Assembly (NCBI GenBank): GCA_001830835.1 | Contig: MICJ01000003.1 | Span: 30,299-63,955 of the forward strand | Direction: 5' to 3' | DNA length: 33,657 nucleotides | Origin: Syntrophobacterales bacterium GWC2_56_13 | Lineage (GTDB): Bacteria > Desulfobacterota > Syntrophia > Syntrophales > UBA5619 | In this document: one piece after another, positions 1-8,530 of the stretch | Numbering within the stretch: position 1 is the first letter of the stretch | Layout of the letters: the number at the start of each line of letters is the position of its first letter | Program-made: the position numbers and the translations under genes | The notes under the pieces: generated by a model | Database searches by the model: none | Told to the model about the DNA's origin: nothing | The model's input: only the letters and a program-made list of their open reading frames with translations

Positions 1-57
1 AACAGGGTTCTGGATGGCGACATCGACGAGTTTATAGAGGCCTATCTGCTGCATTAA
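1..57 (+). CDS. prfB: Peptide chain release factor 2, C-terminal end (partial)
   Basis: Only the last 18 codons and a TAA stop are inside the window; the gene starts upstream. The visible tail has the pattern V-L-D-G-D-I-D-E-F-I-E-A-Y-L, which matches the usual RF2 ending (a DGDID/DGSLD motif followed by F-I-x-A). RF2 recognises UGA and UAA stop codons in the ribosomal A site and triggers peptide release. The assignment rests on this short tail alone, so it is likely but not certain. The gene runs in the same direction as mltD, 132 bp downstream. Confidence 0.65.
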   Translation, partial: NRVLDGDIDEFIEAYLLH

Positions 58-60
58 TAT

Positions 61-89
61 TTGGGGAAACAAAAGAATTATGGTATAGA
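61..89 (+). promoter_or_regulatory. Weak sigma70-like promoter candidate for mltD
   Basis: TTGGGG (61-66) and TATAGA (84-89) are separated by 17 bp just after the prfB stop. The match to consensus is 3/6 and 4/6, so this is only a candidate. It would give a leader of about 90 nt before the mltD start. Confidence 0.25.
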
Positions 90-189
90 GCAGGCAGTGG
101 AGAAACGGATTAACCTGCACGCAAGGGGGATGCCATGGTGATCAGGCGTATTTCCGCAGTGCAGATCTGACAGCAAGGAGTCCGGCAAG

Positions 190-2298
190 ATGTCCCGAAT
201 GATGATCTGTGTAACCCTGATTATCCTGTTGATCGGTTGTGCTGGCCGTCCGATTCCCCAATTATCCGGAGCATCGGGCCAGATACTGGCGGAGAATGCA
301 GCGCCGGCTCCGGCGGTGAATGTGGGAAATCCATCATCTCCGGAACAGCGTCTTCCTCGGGCAGAGGAACGGGCTCTGGAGAAAAAGCCTGTTCCCTCTG
401 AGAAGGTAGAGTTGTCAAAACCGGAACAGGATCTTCCCCCGGCAGCGGAGACATCCCTGGAGAAAGCGCCCGCTCTCTCCAAAAAGATCGAGTTGTCAAA
501 GCCGGAAAAGAGTCTTCCCCCGGCAAAGCAAACGTCTCTGAATAAAACGCCCGCTTTCTCAAAGAAGAGCGGGTTGTCAAAGTCTTCTTCTACTGCGGAT
601 CAGTCAAAGCCGCCGCTTCATGAAGGCCTTAGAGAGAACGAGGAAGAAGCTGAGCGGGATATCATGGAAGAAGCGCTCGTACTTCTGGATGAATCCCATA
701 CCTACTGGGTCAGCGGCAACCTTGAAAATGCCCTGGAAATGCTTGATCAGGCTTATGCCCTCCTGCTCGATACCAACGGCAATCCGGATATCGCCAGACA
801 GAAGGATGACCTCCGTCTCATCATCTCGAAGAGGATCCTCGCCATCTACAATTCGATTCCGGCTGTTGCGAAAGGGAAACGCAGTGAGATCCCGGTCATC
901 ACCAATGCCGATGTCGAGAAGGAGATCCGTCAGTTTCAGACCGTAGAACGCGATTTTTTCATTTCTTCTTATCAGCGGTCGACAATGTATCGCCCAATCA
1001 TTCTGAAGGAACTCAAGAAGGCTGGCCTGCCGGAAGAGTTAGCGTGGCTGCCTCTGGTGGAAAGCGGCTTCAAAATCAACGCATTATCGACGGCGCGGGC
1101 CCTTGGTCTATGGCAATTCATCCCCTCCACCGGATATAAATACGGCCTGAACAGGGATGACTGGTTCGACGAACGAATGGACATTGAAAAATCCACCCGG
1201 GCGGCCATTGACTATCTCAAAGAACTGCACACGATGTTCGGCGACTGGTTGACGGTCCTTGCGGCATACAACTGCGGCGAGGGAAGGGTGATCAGGAACA
1301 TAGCCTCGCAGCATATCAATTATCTCGATCGGTTCTGGGACCTCTATCAGAAGCTTCCCTACGAAACGGCGCGCTACGTTCCCCGGTTTCTGGCAACGCT
1401 GGTGGTTATCAGGGATCCGCAGAAATACGGCATTGATCTTGGAGCCGGAGCCGGAAAGATCTCCGCCCTGTCCTATGAGATTGCGGAGATCAACAAATCC
1501 ATGCGTCTGCAGGACATAGCCCGGAAACTGGATATTTCAGAAGAAGTCCTGAATATCCTGAACGCTGAACTCCGGTATAGAATTACGCCGGATAAACCTT
1601 ATAAACTGAAGGTGCCTTTGGAGATGGCGGAACAGCTTCTTAAGGTTATAGATGAAATTCCGCAGGCAGAAGCGCCCCGTGCGTCCTTCTTTGCAAAGCC
1701 GGGGGCGGTCATCAGGCACAAGGTGCGGCGGGGGGAAACCCTTGCCTCTATTGCGAGTAAATACAAAACCTCCGTCGGGGCGATTACGGCCTATAATCAT
1801 CTGTCCAAGAAACGGCGTCTCGTGGCAGGTCAGCGGTTGAATGTGCCCATCCAGACATCAAAAATGGCTGGGCCTACCCGGAAAACTAATAAGCCGGAAA
1901 AGATTGGGCGCCATAAGGTTCAAAAAGGCGATACGCTGGCTTCTCTGGCAAGGAAGTATGACACGACTGTTGCTGAGATTAGAAGGTTCAATCATCTGGA
2001 AAAGGATGCCCTGAAAATCGGTCAGATCCTTCGGATCGAGGGGGACGATAACGAAGGTGATAAGGGGCAGAAAAGGAACAGCGGCGAGGAGAGCAAGGGG
2101 AAAGGCAAAACGGTGGTAAAGTCTAAATCAGGCAAGGACACGGAAACAAAAACGGCGAAGAAATACACGGTTAGAAAAGGCGACAGTCTTAACAAGATCG
2201 CACGGAAGAATAACATGTCCCTCGACAAACTGCTCGATATCAACAGACTGGCGAGAAAGGACAACATCTATCCGGGGCAGGTGATCATGATCCAATAG
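190..2298 (+). CDS. mltD: MltD-type membrane-bound lytic murein transglycosylase with LysM domains
   Basis: This 702-residue lipoprotein cleaves the glycan strands of peptidoglycan to 1,6-anhydro products at the cell envelope. The N-terminus is a lipoprotein signal with an L-I-G-C lipobox, so Cys17 should be lipidated. Residues 51-131 are three tandem 27-residue repeats rich in Pro, Glu, Lys and Ser, likely a periplasmic tether. An SLT catalytic domain lies at about 255-400; the motif L-P-L-V-E-S-G-F places the catalytic Glu at 291. A degenerate LysM-like segment (about 430-490) is followed by three LysM domains (about 510-553, 575-617 and 658-702), which bind peptidoglycan. The start is supported by AAGGAG at 175-180, nine bases upstream. 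The protein is longer than E. coli MltD because of the repeat tether and an extra LysM. It converges on ybeY with only 9 bp between the stops. Confidence 0.93.
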   Translation: MSRMMICVTLIILLIGCAGRPIPQLSGASGQILAENAAPAPAVNVGNPSSPEQRLPRAEERALEKKPVPSEKVELSKPEQDLPPAAETSLEKAPALSKKIELSKPEKSLPPAKQTSLNKTPAFSKKSGLSKSSSTADQSKPPLHEGLRENEEEAERDIMEEALVLLDESHTYWVSGNLENALEMLDQAYALLLDTNGNPDIARQKDDLRLIISKRILAIYNSIPAVAKGKRSEIPVITNADVEKEIRQFQTVERDFFISSYQRSTMYRPIILKELKKAGLPEELAWLPLVESGFKINALSTARALGLWQFIPSTGYKYGLNRDDWFDERMDIEKSTRAAIDYLKELHTMFGDWLTVLAAYNCGEGRVIRNIASQHINYLDRFWDLYQKLPYETARYVPRFLATLVVIRDPQKYGIDLGAGAGKISALSYEIAEINKSMRLQDIARKLDISEEVLNILNAELRYRITPDKPYKLKVPLEMAEQLLKVIDEIPQAEAPRASFFAKPGAVIRHKVRRGETLASIASKYKTSVGAITAYNHLSKKRRLVAGQRLNVPIQTSKMAGPTRKTNKPEKIGRHKVQKGDTLASLARKYDTTVAEIRRFNHLEKDALKIGQILRIEGDDNEGDKGQKRNSGEESKGKGKTVVKSKSGKDTETKTAKKYTVRKGDSLNKIARKNNMSLDKLLDINRLARKDNIYPGQVIMIQ
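340..582 (+). repeat. Three tandem 81-bp units inside mltD
   Basis: Units at 340-420, 421-501 and 502-582 each encode 27 residues. Each begins P-E-(Q/K), carries L-P near position 5 and ends (E/G)-L-S-K. The DNA units differ at many positions but keep exact length and register, so the repeat is old or selected at the protein level. They form the linker between the lipid anchor and the catalytic domain of MltD. Confidence 0.9.
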
Positions 2299-2307
2299 GG
2301 GGCATTA

Positions 2308-2769
2308 TCAGTCCAGATGGTAGCGCCTCAGGAGGGAAAATAGCTCCTGCTCGCGTTTGTTCATCTCCTCGACTTTTGCAGCGCTGGTGTTTTCGTGATT
2401 ATATCCGAGCAGATGAAGAATACCGTGAATGAGGAGAAACTCCAGCTCCTCCATGAGATCGATATGGGCGGTTAATGCGTCACGAGATGTGGTTTCCACG
2501 GAAATGACTACATCCCCGAGGATCTGCGGGTTGATATGGCCGAAGTCGCCTTCCGTCATAGCGAAAGAGATCACATTGGTCGGACAGTCCCGGTTGAGGT
2601 AATATTTGTTTATTTCCCTGATCTGATTGTCATCGACCAGCAGGAGACTGATCTCCCTGTCTTCGTAGTTCAGCTCTTTCAGAAGCCTTTTCAGGCTCCT
2701 CCGTATCCTGTTCAAGTCAATCTTGAACGATTTCTGGCGATTTGTTATAGAAACCGGCATATCGGGCAT
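2308..2769 (-). CDS. ybeY: YbeY endoribonuclease / rRNA maturation factor
   Basis: This 153-residue protein belongs to the UPF0054/YbeY metal-dependent RNases, which act in 16S rRNA 3'-end maturation and ribosome quality control. The zinc signature H-G-I-L-H-L-L-G-Y-N-H is intact, with ligands His115, His119 and His125. The family motif N-V-I-S-F lies at about 65-69. It sits 51 bp downstream of phoH on the same strand, the widespread phoH-ybeY pairing, so they probably form one transcript. The start is not well defined: neither this ATG nor the in-frame ATG three codons later has a clear Shine-Dalgarno sequence. Confidence 0.93.
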   Translation of the reverse strand: MPDMPVSITNRQKSFKIDLNRIRRSLKRLLKELNYEDREISLLLVDDNQIREINKYYLNRDCPTNVISFAMTEGDFGHINPQILGDVVISVETTSRDALTAHIDLMEELEFLLIHGILHLLGYNHENTSAAKVEEMNKREQELFSLLRRYHLD

Positions 2770-2820
2770 TCTGTCACGCGGAAGATCTGTTCAGGGGTTT
2801 AAAAAAAAACGCCCTTCCTG

Positions 2821-3825
2821 CTACGCTTCCGAACGGCCGCCGTCCCTCCTTTTCCTGCGATCAAGATGGTTGTATGCACGAATGACATCCTGAACCAGGG
2901 GATGTCTGACCACGTCAAGCTCCGAGAAGTGGATAAAACGAATCCCCTCCGTTTTACAGAGGAGCTCTTCGGCTTCGATAAGACCGGATATTTTCTCCGT
3001 CGGCAGATCGATCTGCGTAACGTCGCCGGTGATTACGGCCTTGGAGCCGTATCCGAGCCTCGTCAGGAACATTTTCATCTGTTCGGATGTCGTATTCTGG
3101 GCTTCATCGAGGATGACAAAGGAATCATTCAGCGTCCGGCCCCTCATAAAGGCCAGAGGGGCGACCTCGATGACCCCCTTGTGAATCAGTGCCGATGCCC
3201 GGTCAAAGTCGATCATGTCAAAAAGGGCATCATAAAGGGGACGCAGATAGGGGTTGACCTTTTCCGAAAGATCGCCCGGCAGGAAGCCAAGCTTTTCGCC
3301 CGCTTCAACGGCAGGCCTCGCCAGGGAAATACGGTTGACCTTCTTTTCCAGCAATGCGGAAACGGCCATGGCCATGGCCAGATAGGTTTTCCCCGTTCCC
3401 GCCGGTCCGACGCCGAAAACCATGTCCGAGTTCCTGATCGCATCGATGTAGAGTTTCTGGGCGATACTCTTGGGAGTGATGATTCGCTTCTTCGCGGAGA
3501 TGAAGACAATATCCAGGAAGAGACGTTCCAGATCGGCCATGCAATCCTCGGACAGGATACGATAAGCGTATTCGATGTCAGCGGAAGAAAGGGGATATCC
3601 CTTTCCGGCGATTTTATATAATTGCGACAGGAGGCTCCTGACGAGAACTACTGAGAGTTGGCTGCCGGCAAGGGATACGACATTTCCGCGGACGCTTAGC
3701 GTGACCGCTGCGAGTCTTTCAATAAGCTTGACATTCCTGTCATGCTCGCCGAAGAGATTGCGCAGCAGCTCGTTGTCGGCAAAATCGATCTTTTCTACGC
3801 TGAGGGGTTCTTTAATTTGCTTCAA
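2821..3825 (-). CDS. phoH: PhoH family ATPase
   Basis: This 334-residue cytoplasmic protein has an N-terminal KH-like region and a PhoH P-loop ATPase domain. Walker A is G-P-A-G-T-G-K-T (140-147) and Walker B is F-V-I-L-D-E (Asp240, Glu241). Family members are thought to be RNA-linked ATPases or helicases and often neighbour ybeY, as here. The start is a TTG preceded by AGGGTAA at a normal distance; no in-frame ATG gives a full N-terminus. A separate promoter candidate lies just upstream, so phoH-ybeY may be transcribed independently of the peptidase genes. Its biochemical role is known only in outline, also in other bacteria. Confidence 0.92.
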   Translation of the reverse strand: MKQIKEPLSVEKIDFADNELLRNLFGEHDRNVKLIERLAAVTLSVRGNVVSLAGSQLSVVLVRSLLSQLYKIAGKGYPLSSADIEYAYRILSEDCMADLERLFLDIVFISAKKRIITPKSIAQKLYIDAIRNSDMVFGVGPAGTGKTYLAMAMAVSALLEKKVNRISLARPAVEAGEKLGFLPGDLSEKVNPYLRPLYDALFDMIDFDRASALIHKGVIEVAPLAFMRGRTLNDSFVILDEAQNTTSEQMKMFLTRLGYGSKAVITGDVTQIDLPTEKISGLIEAEELLCKTEGIRFIHFSELDVVRHPLVQDVIRAYNHLDRRKRRDGGRSEA

Positions 3826-3855
3826 TAAATAGTTACCCTATAAAGAAGTGTGCAA

Positions 3856-3884
3856 ATTTTAACATGTTATAATTAGTAACGCAA
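3856..3884 (-). promoter_or_regulatory. Sigma70-like promoter candidate for phoH-ybeY with a palindrome in the spacer
   Basis: On the minus strand TTGCGT (3879-3884) is followed after 17 bp by TAAAAT (3856-3861). The spacer holds the perfect 10-bp palindrome TAACATGTTA (3860-3869), a plausible operator. Transcription would begin about 24 nt before the TTG start. Confidence 0.45.
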
Positions 3885-3906
3885 ATCATTTTACGGCCGG
3901 TTCACT

Positions 3907-5175
3907 TTATTTCGCCGAGGGACGCGCAGCGGCATCGCCCTGCATGAACAGGTGGGCATACACTTTTGCATTGCCGACCATATTGGCAATCAGGCAGTTT
4001 TCATTGGGCTGATGGGCCGTTTCCTGAAGTCGGGACCAGACGGCTGCCGGATAGCCCGCTTTGCGGAAACAGGCAGCTACCGTTCCGCCGCCGATACCGG
4101 CCAGTCGCGGTCTAAATCCGTATATTTCCTGAAGTGCGTCCTGCAGCGCCCCCACGACAGGGGCATCCGACGGGGTGGGCGGAGGGGCCTGGATCTTTTC
4201 AACAGGCGCGATTTCAACGGTTACTCCAAAACGCCTTTCGATTTCATCAGCTATGCGGCGAACCGTTTCAAGGACCTTTTCCAGGGGGTAACAAGGGAGG
4301 ACACGACAGTCGGAGAAGAAGATGTCCTCCCCGGGGATTGTGTTGATATTGGGTATATTGGCATCCTTGCGCGTTGGCTGAAACGTGCTCTCCGGAGGGT
4401 CGAAGAGGGGGTCAAGCAGATTAAATACCTCATGAAGCCCCTGAAGTTTTACGACAAGGTGGGATGCCGCCAGAAAGGCATTTTGCCCTAAGGAGGGCTT
4501 GCTTCCGTGACATTGGCGGCCTGTCGTCTTAAATCGAAGCCAGAGCATGCTTTTTTCCGTGATTTCGATAAAGCTGCCGTCCTGATTGCCCGCATCCGGA
4601 ACGATGATAAGGTCCGTCTTCCGGAAGGGATTGGCTTCATCGGCGAGAAGGTAACCAAGGCCTTTTCGGCTGGAGGTCTCTTCATCGGAGACAAAGGAAA
4701 GGCCGATGGAATTTTCTGGAAGAATACCTTCATCAAGAATGGCCCTGGCCGCAAAGAGGGAGGCAACGAGGTCCTGCTGGTTATCCTCCATGCCCCGGCC
4801 GAACAATCTTCCTTCGCTGATGTAGCCGCGATAGGGGTCTTCATACCAGAGGCTGCTCTCGCCGGGAGGAACAATGTCCATATGCGTCAGAACCCAGACC
4901 GTTTTCTCCGTATTGATCCCCTGAATCCGAACGATCAGATTGGGGCGGACTCCGGCAGAGACCCGGTCGTCGGGTGCGTTGATCTCCTGAATATTGCATA
5001 AACCGGCTTCACGAAGGTAGGCATTCAGGAAAGAGGCCTTCCGATATTCACCGTCACCGCCATTCTCAGGGGCAAGAGCGGGAATGGCGCAGAGTTGGAT
5101 CTGCAGGCGGATCATCTCCTGTTCGTACATTTGGATGCGCCGGATAATCCTTTGGAAAGAGCTCTGATCAATCAT
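3907..5175 (-). CDS. M20 family metallopeptidase (ArgE/DapE/CPG2-like)
   Basis: This 422-residue cytoplasmic hydrolase has a two-zinc M20 fold with an inserted dimerisation domain. Visible metal and catalytic residues are His98 in T-H-M-D, the bridging Asp131 in G-R-G-M-E-D, the catalytic pair Glu165-Glu166 in S-D-E-E-T-S, Asp194 in V-P-D-A-G, and a late His in E-T-A-H-Q-P. A longer open frame reaches 5238, but the ATG at 5175 has a good GAGGG Shine-Dalgarno and overlaps the end of the upstream M16 gene by 8 bp, the usual sign of translational coupling. Substrate cannot be read from the sequence; amino acylase, dipeptidase and deacylase activities all occur in this family. Its place behind two M16 genes suggests a role in peptide turnover. 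Confidence 0.88.
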   Translation of the reverse strand: MIDQSSFQRIIRRIQMYEQEMIRLQIQLCAIPALAPENGGDGEYRKASFLNAYLREAGLCNIQEINAPDDRVSAGVRPNLIVRIQGINTEKTVWVLTHMDIVPPGESSLWYEDPYRGYISEGRLFGRGMEDNQQDLVASLFAARAILDEGILPENSIGLSFVSDEETSSRKGLGYLLADEANPFRKTDLIIVPDAGNQDGSFIEITEKSMLWLRFKTTGRQCHGSKPSLGQNAFLAASHLVVKLQGLHEVFNLLDPLFDPPESTFQPTRKDANIPNINTIPGEDIFFSDCRVLPCYPLEKVLETVRRIADEIERRFGVTVEIAPVEKIQAPPPTPSDAPVVGALQDALQEIYGFRPRLAGIGGGTVAACFRKAGYPAAVWSRLQETAHQPNENCLIANMVGNAKVYAHLFMQGDAAARPSAK

Positions 5176-6622
5176 ATTTTCCCTCAATCCTCTTAATCTT
5201 AGTAAAAGCAGTGGAAATATCCCGGTAGACCGCGTCATTGCCGATGATCAGAACAACCGCCTTTCCCTGAGCAAGATAAAGACCAGCAACTTTCCTTATC
5301 TCGTCTGCTGTTACATTATCTACTTTATTACGATAAGATACAAGAAAATCATCAGGAAGATCATTATATTTTAACAGTAACTGCTGAAAAGCGATCTGGT
5401 CTGCCGAGGTGAAAGAAAAGATAAAGCTGTTCAGAATTGCATTCTTTGCCATTTTCAGTTCCTCGGGCAGGACCGGTTTTTCTCCAATCTCCCGGAGGAT
5501 GCTTTGTATCAGAGAAAAAACGCTGGCTGTGGATTCTGACTTCGTCAGGGCATAGGCGACGAACAGGCCATGTTCCTTTCCTGCCTTGTAAAAGCTGCCT
5601 GTACTGTAGGCCAGACCGCGATTCGTTCTGATCTCCTGAAAAATTCGCGAGCGGAATCCGCCGCTCCCTACGATAAAGTCCAAGATCTCAAAAGGATAGA
5701 ATTGAGCATCCTTTTTTGAAGGGGCAAACCAGCCGAAAAGGACGACCGATTGGGGGATATCCTTGGGAAGGAAAAAAATTTCTCCTTCGCGTGGATGCGG
5801 AAGGGGAGGGGCGGGAACCTTCTTTTCTGACAATTTCCAAATCCCGAAATAGCGGTTGAGGAGGATTTCCGCTTCCTTCCTGCCGATATCACCGCTTACC
5901 GCTATCATGACATTCTCCGGGTTGTAAAAAAGCTCATGCGTGCGAATCAGATCATCCCTTTGGAGACGGCTTATGGATTCCCTGTTAGCGACCTTTCCCC
6001 ATTGACTGTCCTCATACATGAGTCGGCCGAATTCGCGGAAAGCGAGTTTTTGCGGGTCATCAAAAATCCGCCGCAGCTCTTCGATTTTCAAGCCTTTTGC
6101 CAGGGTCAGCTTGTCCTGTTCGAAAACCGGCTGCATTAGGATGCGCGAAAAGATATCCAGTCCTTTTTCCAGATCATTCTTCAACAGAGAAAGGGAAAAG
6201 GTTCCGTAATCCCGATTGATGGACGTTTGCAGCAAAGCCGCCATTGACTCCAGGGTTTCGTCAACGCTATTTCCGGTCATGCCGGCAATTCCCCCGGTCT
6301 CCATCACCGTCGCAGTCAACTCCGCAAGACCTTCCTTGCCGGGCGGATCATATATGCTGCCGGTACGGACGACGACCCTTATTTTCAATAGGGGGAGTTC
6401 TCCATTTTCAAGTAAATAGACGACAAGACCATTTGTAAGTATGATCCGATCCGCAATGGGAGGATGAAAGGACAGGGGTTTGTAGCGGATCCGGTCCGGA
6501 TCGGTCAATGCCGGTGGGGCCGCAGCCAATGTTGTAACCGGGGAAAAATGAACAAAACACAGGCAGAACAGAAAGGCGCCAATCAGCAACGATGGTTTGC
6601 CAGAGGTTTGTTTATGTTGCAT
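5168..6622 (-). CDS. M16 family peptidase-like subunit without the zinc motif (R/Y subunit)
   Basis: This 484-residue protein has a signal peptide (hydrophobic 11-33, A-A-A site), so it is exported. It has the two-lobed M16B layout, but the zinc motif HxxEH is replaced: at the equivalent place (101-105) it reads E-L-T-A-T after G-L-A. It therefore cannot bind zinc in the normal way. It keeps the substrate-binding motif R-G-L-A-Y in its second lobe (Arg332/Arg335, Tyr339). This matches the non-catalytic partner of known heterosubunit bacterial M16B proteases. AAGGAGG lies 12 nt upstream of the ATG, and the upstream M16 gene stops 3 bp before this start, so the two are surely co-translated. Confidence 0.88.
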   Translation of the reverse strand: MQHKQTSGKPSLLIGAFLFCLCFVHFSPVTTLAAAPPALTDPDRIRYKPLSFHPPIADRIILTNGLVVYLLENGELPLLKIRVVVRTGSIYDPPGKEGLAELTATVMETGGIAGMTGNSVDETLESMAALLQTSINRDYGTFSLSLLKNDLEKGLDIFSRILMQPVFEQDKLTLAKGLKIEELRRIFDDPQKLAFREFGRLMYEDSQWGKVANRESISRLQRDDLIRTHELFYNPENVMIAVSGDIGRKEAEILLNRYFGIWKLSEKKVPAPPLPHPREGEIFFLPKDIPQSVVLFGWFAPSKKDAQFYPFEILDFIVGSGGFRSRIFQEIRTNRGLAYSTGSFYKAGKEHGLFVAYALTKSESTASVFSLIQSILREIGEKPVLPEELKMAKNAILNSFIFSFTSADQIAFQQLLLKYNDLPDDFLVSYRNKVDNVTADEIRKVAGLYLAQGKAVVLIIGNDAVYRDISTAFTKIKRIEGKYD

Positions 6623-6625
6623 GGT

Positions 6626-8245
6626 TTAATGTTTCCTCCTTACCAGCGTAGCGACCGTGCGGTTTTCCCGTGTCAGGTAGGTTTGCGCCACATTTAGAAT
6701 ATCGTCCGGAGTGACTCGGTCAATCGTATCGAGATAGTCTTTAAGGTAGTGAAAATCCCCCAACAGCGCTTCAAAATAAGAGAGCATTTCGGCAAGGCCT
6801 GTATTGGAATCGAGTCTTCTGAGGAAATCAGCCCTGATCTGATTCTTGGCTTTTGTCAGCTCGGAGAGGGGAACAGGTTCCCTTTTGATCCTTTCTAATT
6901 CCAAGTCAATCGCCTCTTCCAGCTCACTGCAGATATGAGGGTGTCGAGGCTTAGCTAAGATAGCGAATTGATTCTGATAGCGTGCACCGGGCAAACCGTT
7001 GACAGCCTGAATGCTCTCCGCAAGCCGTTTTTCCTCAACGATGGTTTTGAAGAGCCTCGCTGTCCTCCCACTGCTGAGAATGGATTCCAGGATATCGAAT
7101 ACATGATCAGCATAGGCCGGGGGGGGCGGTTTGTGGTATCCGAGGATCATCTGCGGCTCGGCATCAAAGACCACTTCGATCCGTCTTTCCCCGGATTGAG
7201 GTGGTTCCTCCGTGACAGGGACGGAGAAAAGCTTTCGGGGTGGTATCCGGCCAAAGTATTTCTCGACGATCTTAAGGACCGCAGGCGGCTTTATATTTCC
7301 GACGATGGCGATGACCGTATTGTTTGGCGTGTGCGTCTCCTTGAAGAACTTCTCCATATATGCCATATCGAGGAAAAGCATGTCCGAAGGCCAGCCCAGA
7401 ACCGGTCTCTGGTAGGGATGAGCGATGAACGCTGCGGAAAGATAGGATTCGAAGAGTTTTCCTTCCGGATCCGATTCAGTACGCTGCCGTCTTTCCTCCC
7501 TGACCACATCGCGCTCGGTATAAAACTCGCGGAATACGGGATTGATCATGCGGTCAGATTCGATTCTGGCCCAGAGTTCGATCCGGTTCGCCGGGATGCT
7601 GACCTTATAGGTTGTCAGGTCATGACCGGTCGAGGCGTTCAGATTGACTGCGCCGTTCTTCGTGTAGAGTCGGTCGATCTCGTTGGCGACCATCAGAGGC
7701 TGATGCGACTTCAGTAGCGTTGCCAATTGCAGCGTCAGGCGGGCGATTATTGCCTGATCAGCCGCCTTGCCCTTCATTCTTTCACGGTCCAGAGCGGTTC
7801 CAGCCTCTTCGATCTTACGCAGGATCTTCTCTTCCCGGAGGTAATCCTTTGTTCCAATGGTTTTTGTTCCCTTGAACATCATGTGTTCTAACAGGTGCGC
7901 CGTTCCGGTTTTACCATCCGCCTCATCCGCAGCCCCCGCACGACAGCGGATATAGATGGAAACAGTAGGACTCAGGTGACGTTCGACAATCAACAGCCGG
8001 AGGCTATTTGCGAGGGTGAAGGCATGAACCTGTTTTTCCAGGTTGTAGGAAGACAGAGGGGAAGGGAGAAGAAGCGAAATGAAAAGTCCCATGGCCGTGA
8101 GAAGGGCGTATAAAACAGCGGGGTGTCTTGCAAAGAAAGGGGGAATCACGCTCTCGTAAAAAGGTGGTAAGATCCAGAATTTGTGGCGACTTTGCAAAAA
8201 GACGCCAGCAGTGGGGCACGTAAAGGGCATATTTTTACATGTCAT
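6626..8245 (-). CDS. M16 family zinc metallopeptidase (catalytic subunit)
   Basis: This 539-residue protein carries the M16 zinc motif H-L-L-E-H (His117, Glu120, His121) and a downstream glutamate-rich stretch, E-R-D-V-V-R-E-E, for the third ligand. A long basic N-region and a hydrophobic stretch at about 42-60 suggest export or membrane anchoring. In its second lobe the usual R..G-L-A-Y motif is absent; V-E-E-K-R-L-A-E stands there, so this subunit probably relies on the partner encoded 3 bp downstream. The frame is open back to 8359, but the ATG at 8245 has a strong GGAAGG at 6 nt and overlaps the end of the small membrane protein gene by 11 bp, so I prefer it. Confidence 0.88.
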   Translation of the reverse strand: MTCKNMPFTCPTAGVFLQSRHKFWILPPFYESVIPPFFARHPAVLYALLTAMGLFISLLLPSPLSSYNLEKQVHAFTLANSLRLLIVERHLSPTVSIYIRCRAGAADEADGKTGTAHLLEHMMFKGTKTIGTKDYLREEKILRKIEEAGTALDRERMKGKAADQAIIARLTLQLATLLKSHQPLMVANEIDRLYTKNGAVNLNASTGHDLTTYKVSIPANRIELWARIESDRMINPVFREFYTERDVVREERRQRTESDPEGKLFESYLSAAFIAHPYQRPVLGWPSDMLFLDMAYMEKFFKETHTPNNTVIAIVGNIKPPAVLKIVEKYFGRIPPRKLFSVPVTEEPPQSGERRIEVVFDAEPQMILGYHKPPPPAYADHVFDILESILSSGRTARLFKTIVEEKRLAESIQAVNGLPGARYQNQFAILAKPRHPHICSELEEAIDLELERIKREPVPLSELTKAKNQIRADFLRRLDSNTGLAEMLSYFEALLGDFHYLKDYLDTIDRVTPDDILNVAQTYLTRENRTVATLVRRKH

Positions 8246-8471
8246 GATCGACCTTCCGGGGTTTAAACCAGGAGCGGATTTGAAAAGCGGGATAGATAAT
8301 GCCGACGAGGCTAACCAGAATGATGAGACTCGCCGAGAAGAAATACATGATGAATTCAATAGGGTTGTGAAGATGAAATGCCCCGATGATGGTCTCTATG
8401 CCGAATATGAGAAAAATAACTGAGAAAACGGCAATCAGGATATTTTTCCCCCACCAGATGTACGAACCCAT
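8235..8471 (-). CDS. Small two-helix membrane protein of unknown function
   Basis: This 78-residue protein has two clear hydrophobic segments (about 9-31 and 41-64) joined by a short loop with H-L-H-N-P, and a basic C-terminus. AAGGAG sits about 9 nt before the ATG. It is the first gene of the peptidase cluster: its stop overlaps the start of the catalytic M16 gene by 11 bp, so the reading frame is supported by coupling. I do not recognise the family. It may be an inner-membrane partner of the M16 pair, but this is only an inference from position. Confidence 0.7.
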   Translation of the reverse strand: MGSYIWWGKNILIAVFSVIFLIFGIETIIGAFHLHNPIEFIMYFFSASLIILVSLVGIIYPAFQIRSWFKPRKVDHDM

Positions 8472-8495
8472 GTATTTTATCTCCTTACAACGGCT

Positions 8496-8524
8496 ATCTT
8501 AGCGGTATCGGTCTTCAGGAGCAA
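8496..8524 (-). promoter_or_regulatory. Promoter candidate for the M16/M20 peptidase operon
   Basis: Minus-strand TTGCTC (8519-8524) and TAAGAT (8496-8501) are spaced by 17 bp, about 25 nt before the small membrane protein start. Matches are 3/6 and 4/6, so support is moderate and comes mostly from spacing and position. Confidence 0.4.
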
Positions 8525-8530
8525 GAAAAA

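Noticed and set aside
2866-3621. 251-codon plus-strand frame opposite phoH
   Set aside because: It is the antisense of a well-conserved PhoH gene and shows no family motif.
5173-5238. Longer N-terminus for the M20 peptidase starting at 5238
   Set aside because: It would overlap the M16 gene by 71 bp, and the ATG at 5175 has a proper ribosome site.
6968-7717. 249-codon plus-strand frame opposite the zinc M16 gene
   Set aside because: The minus strand encodes the HLLEH peptidase; the antisense frame is a by-product of its codon use.
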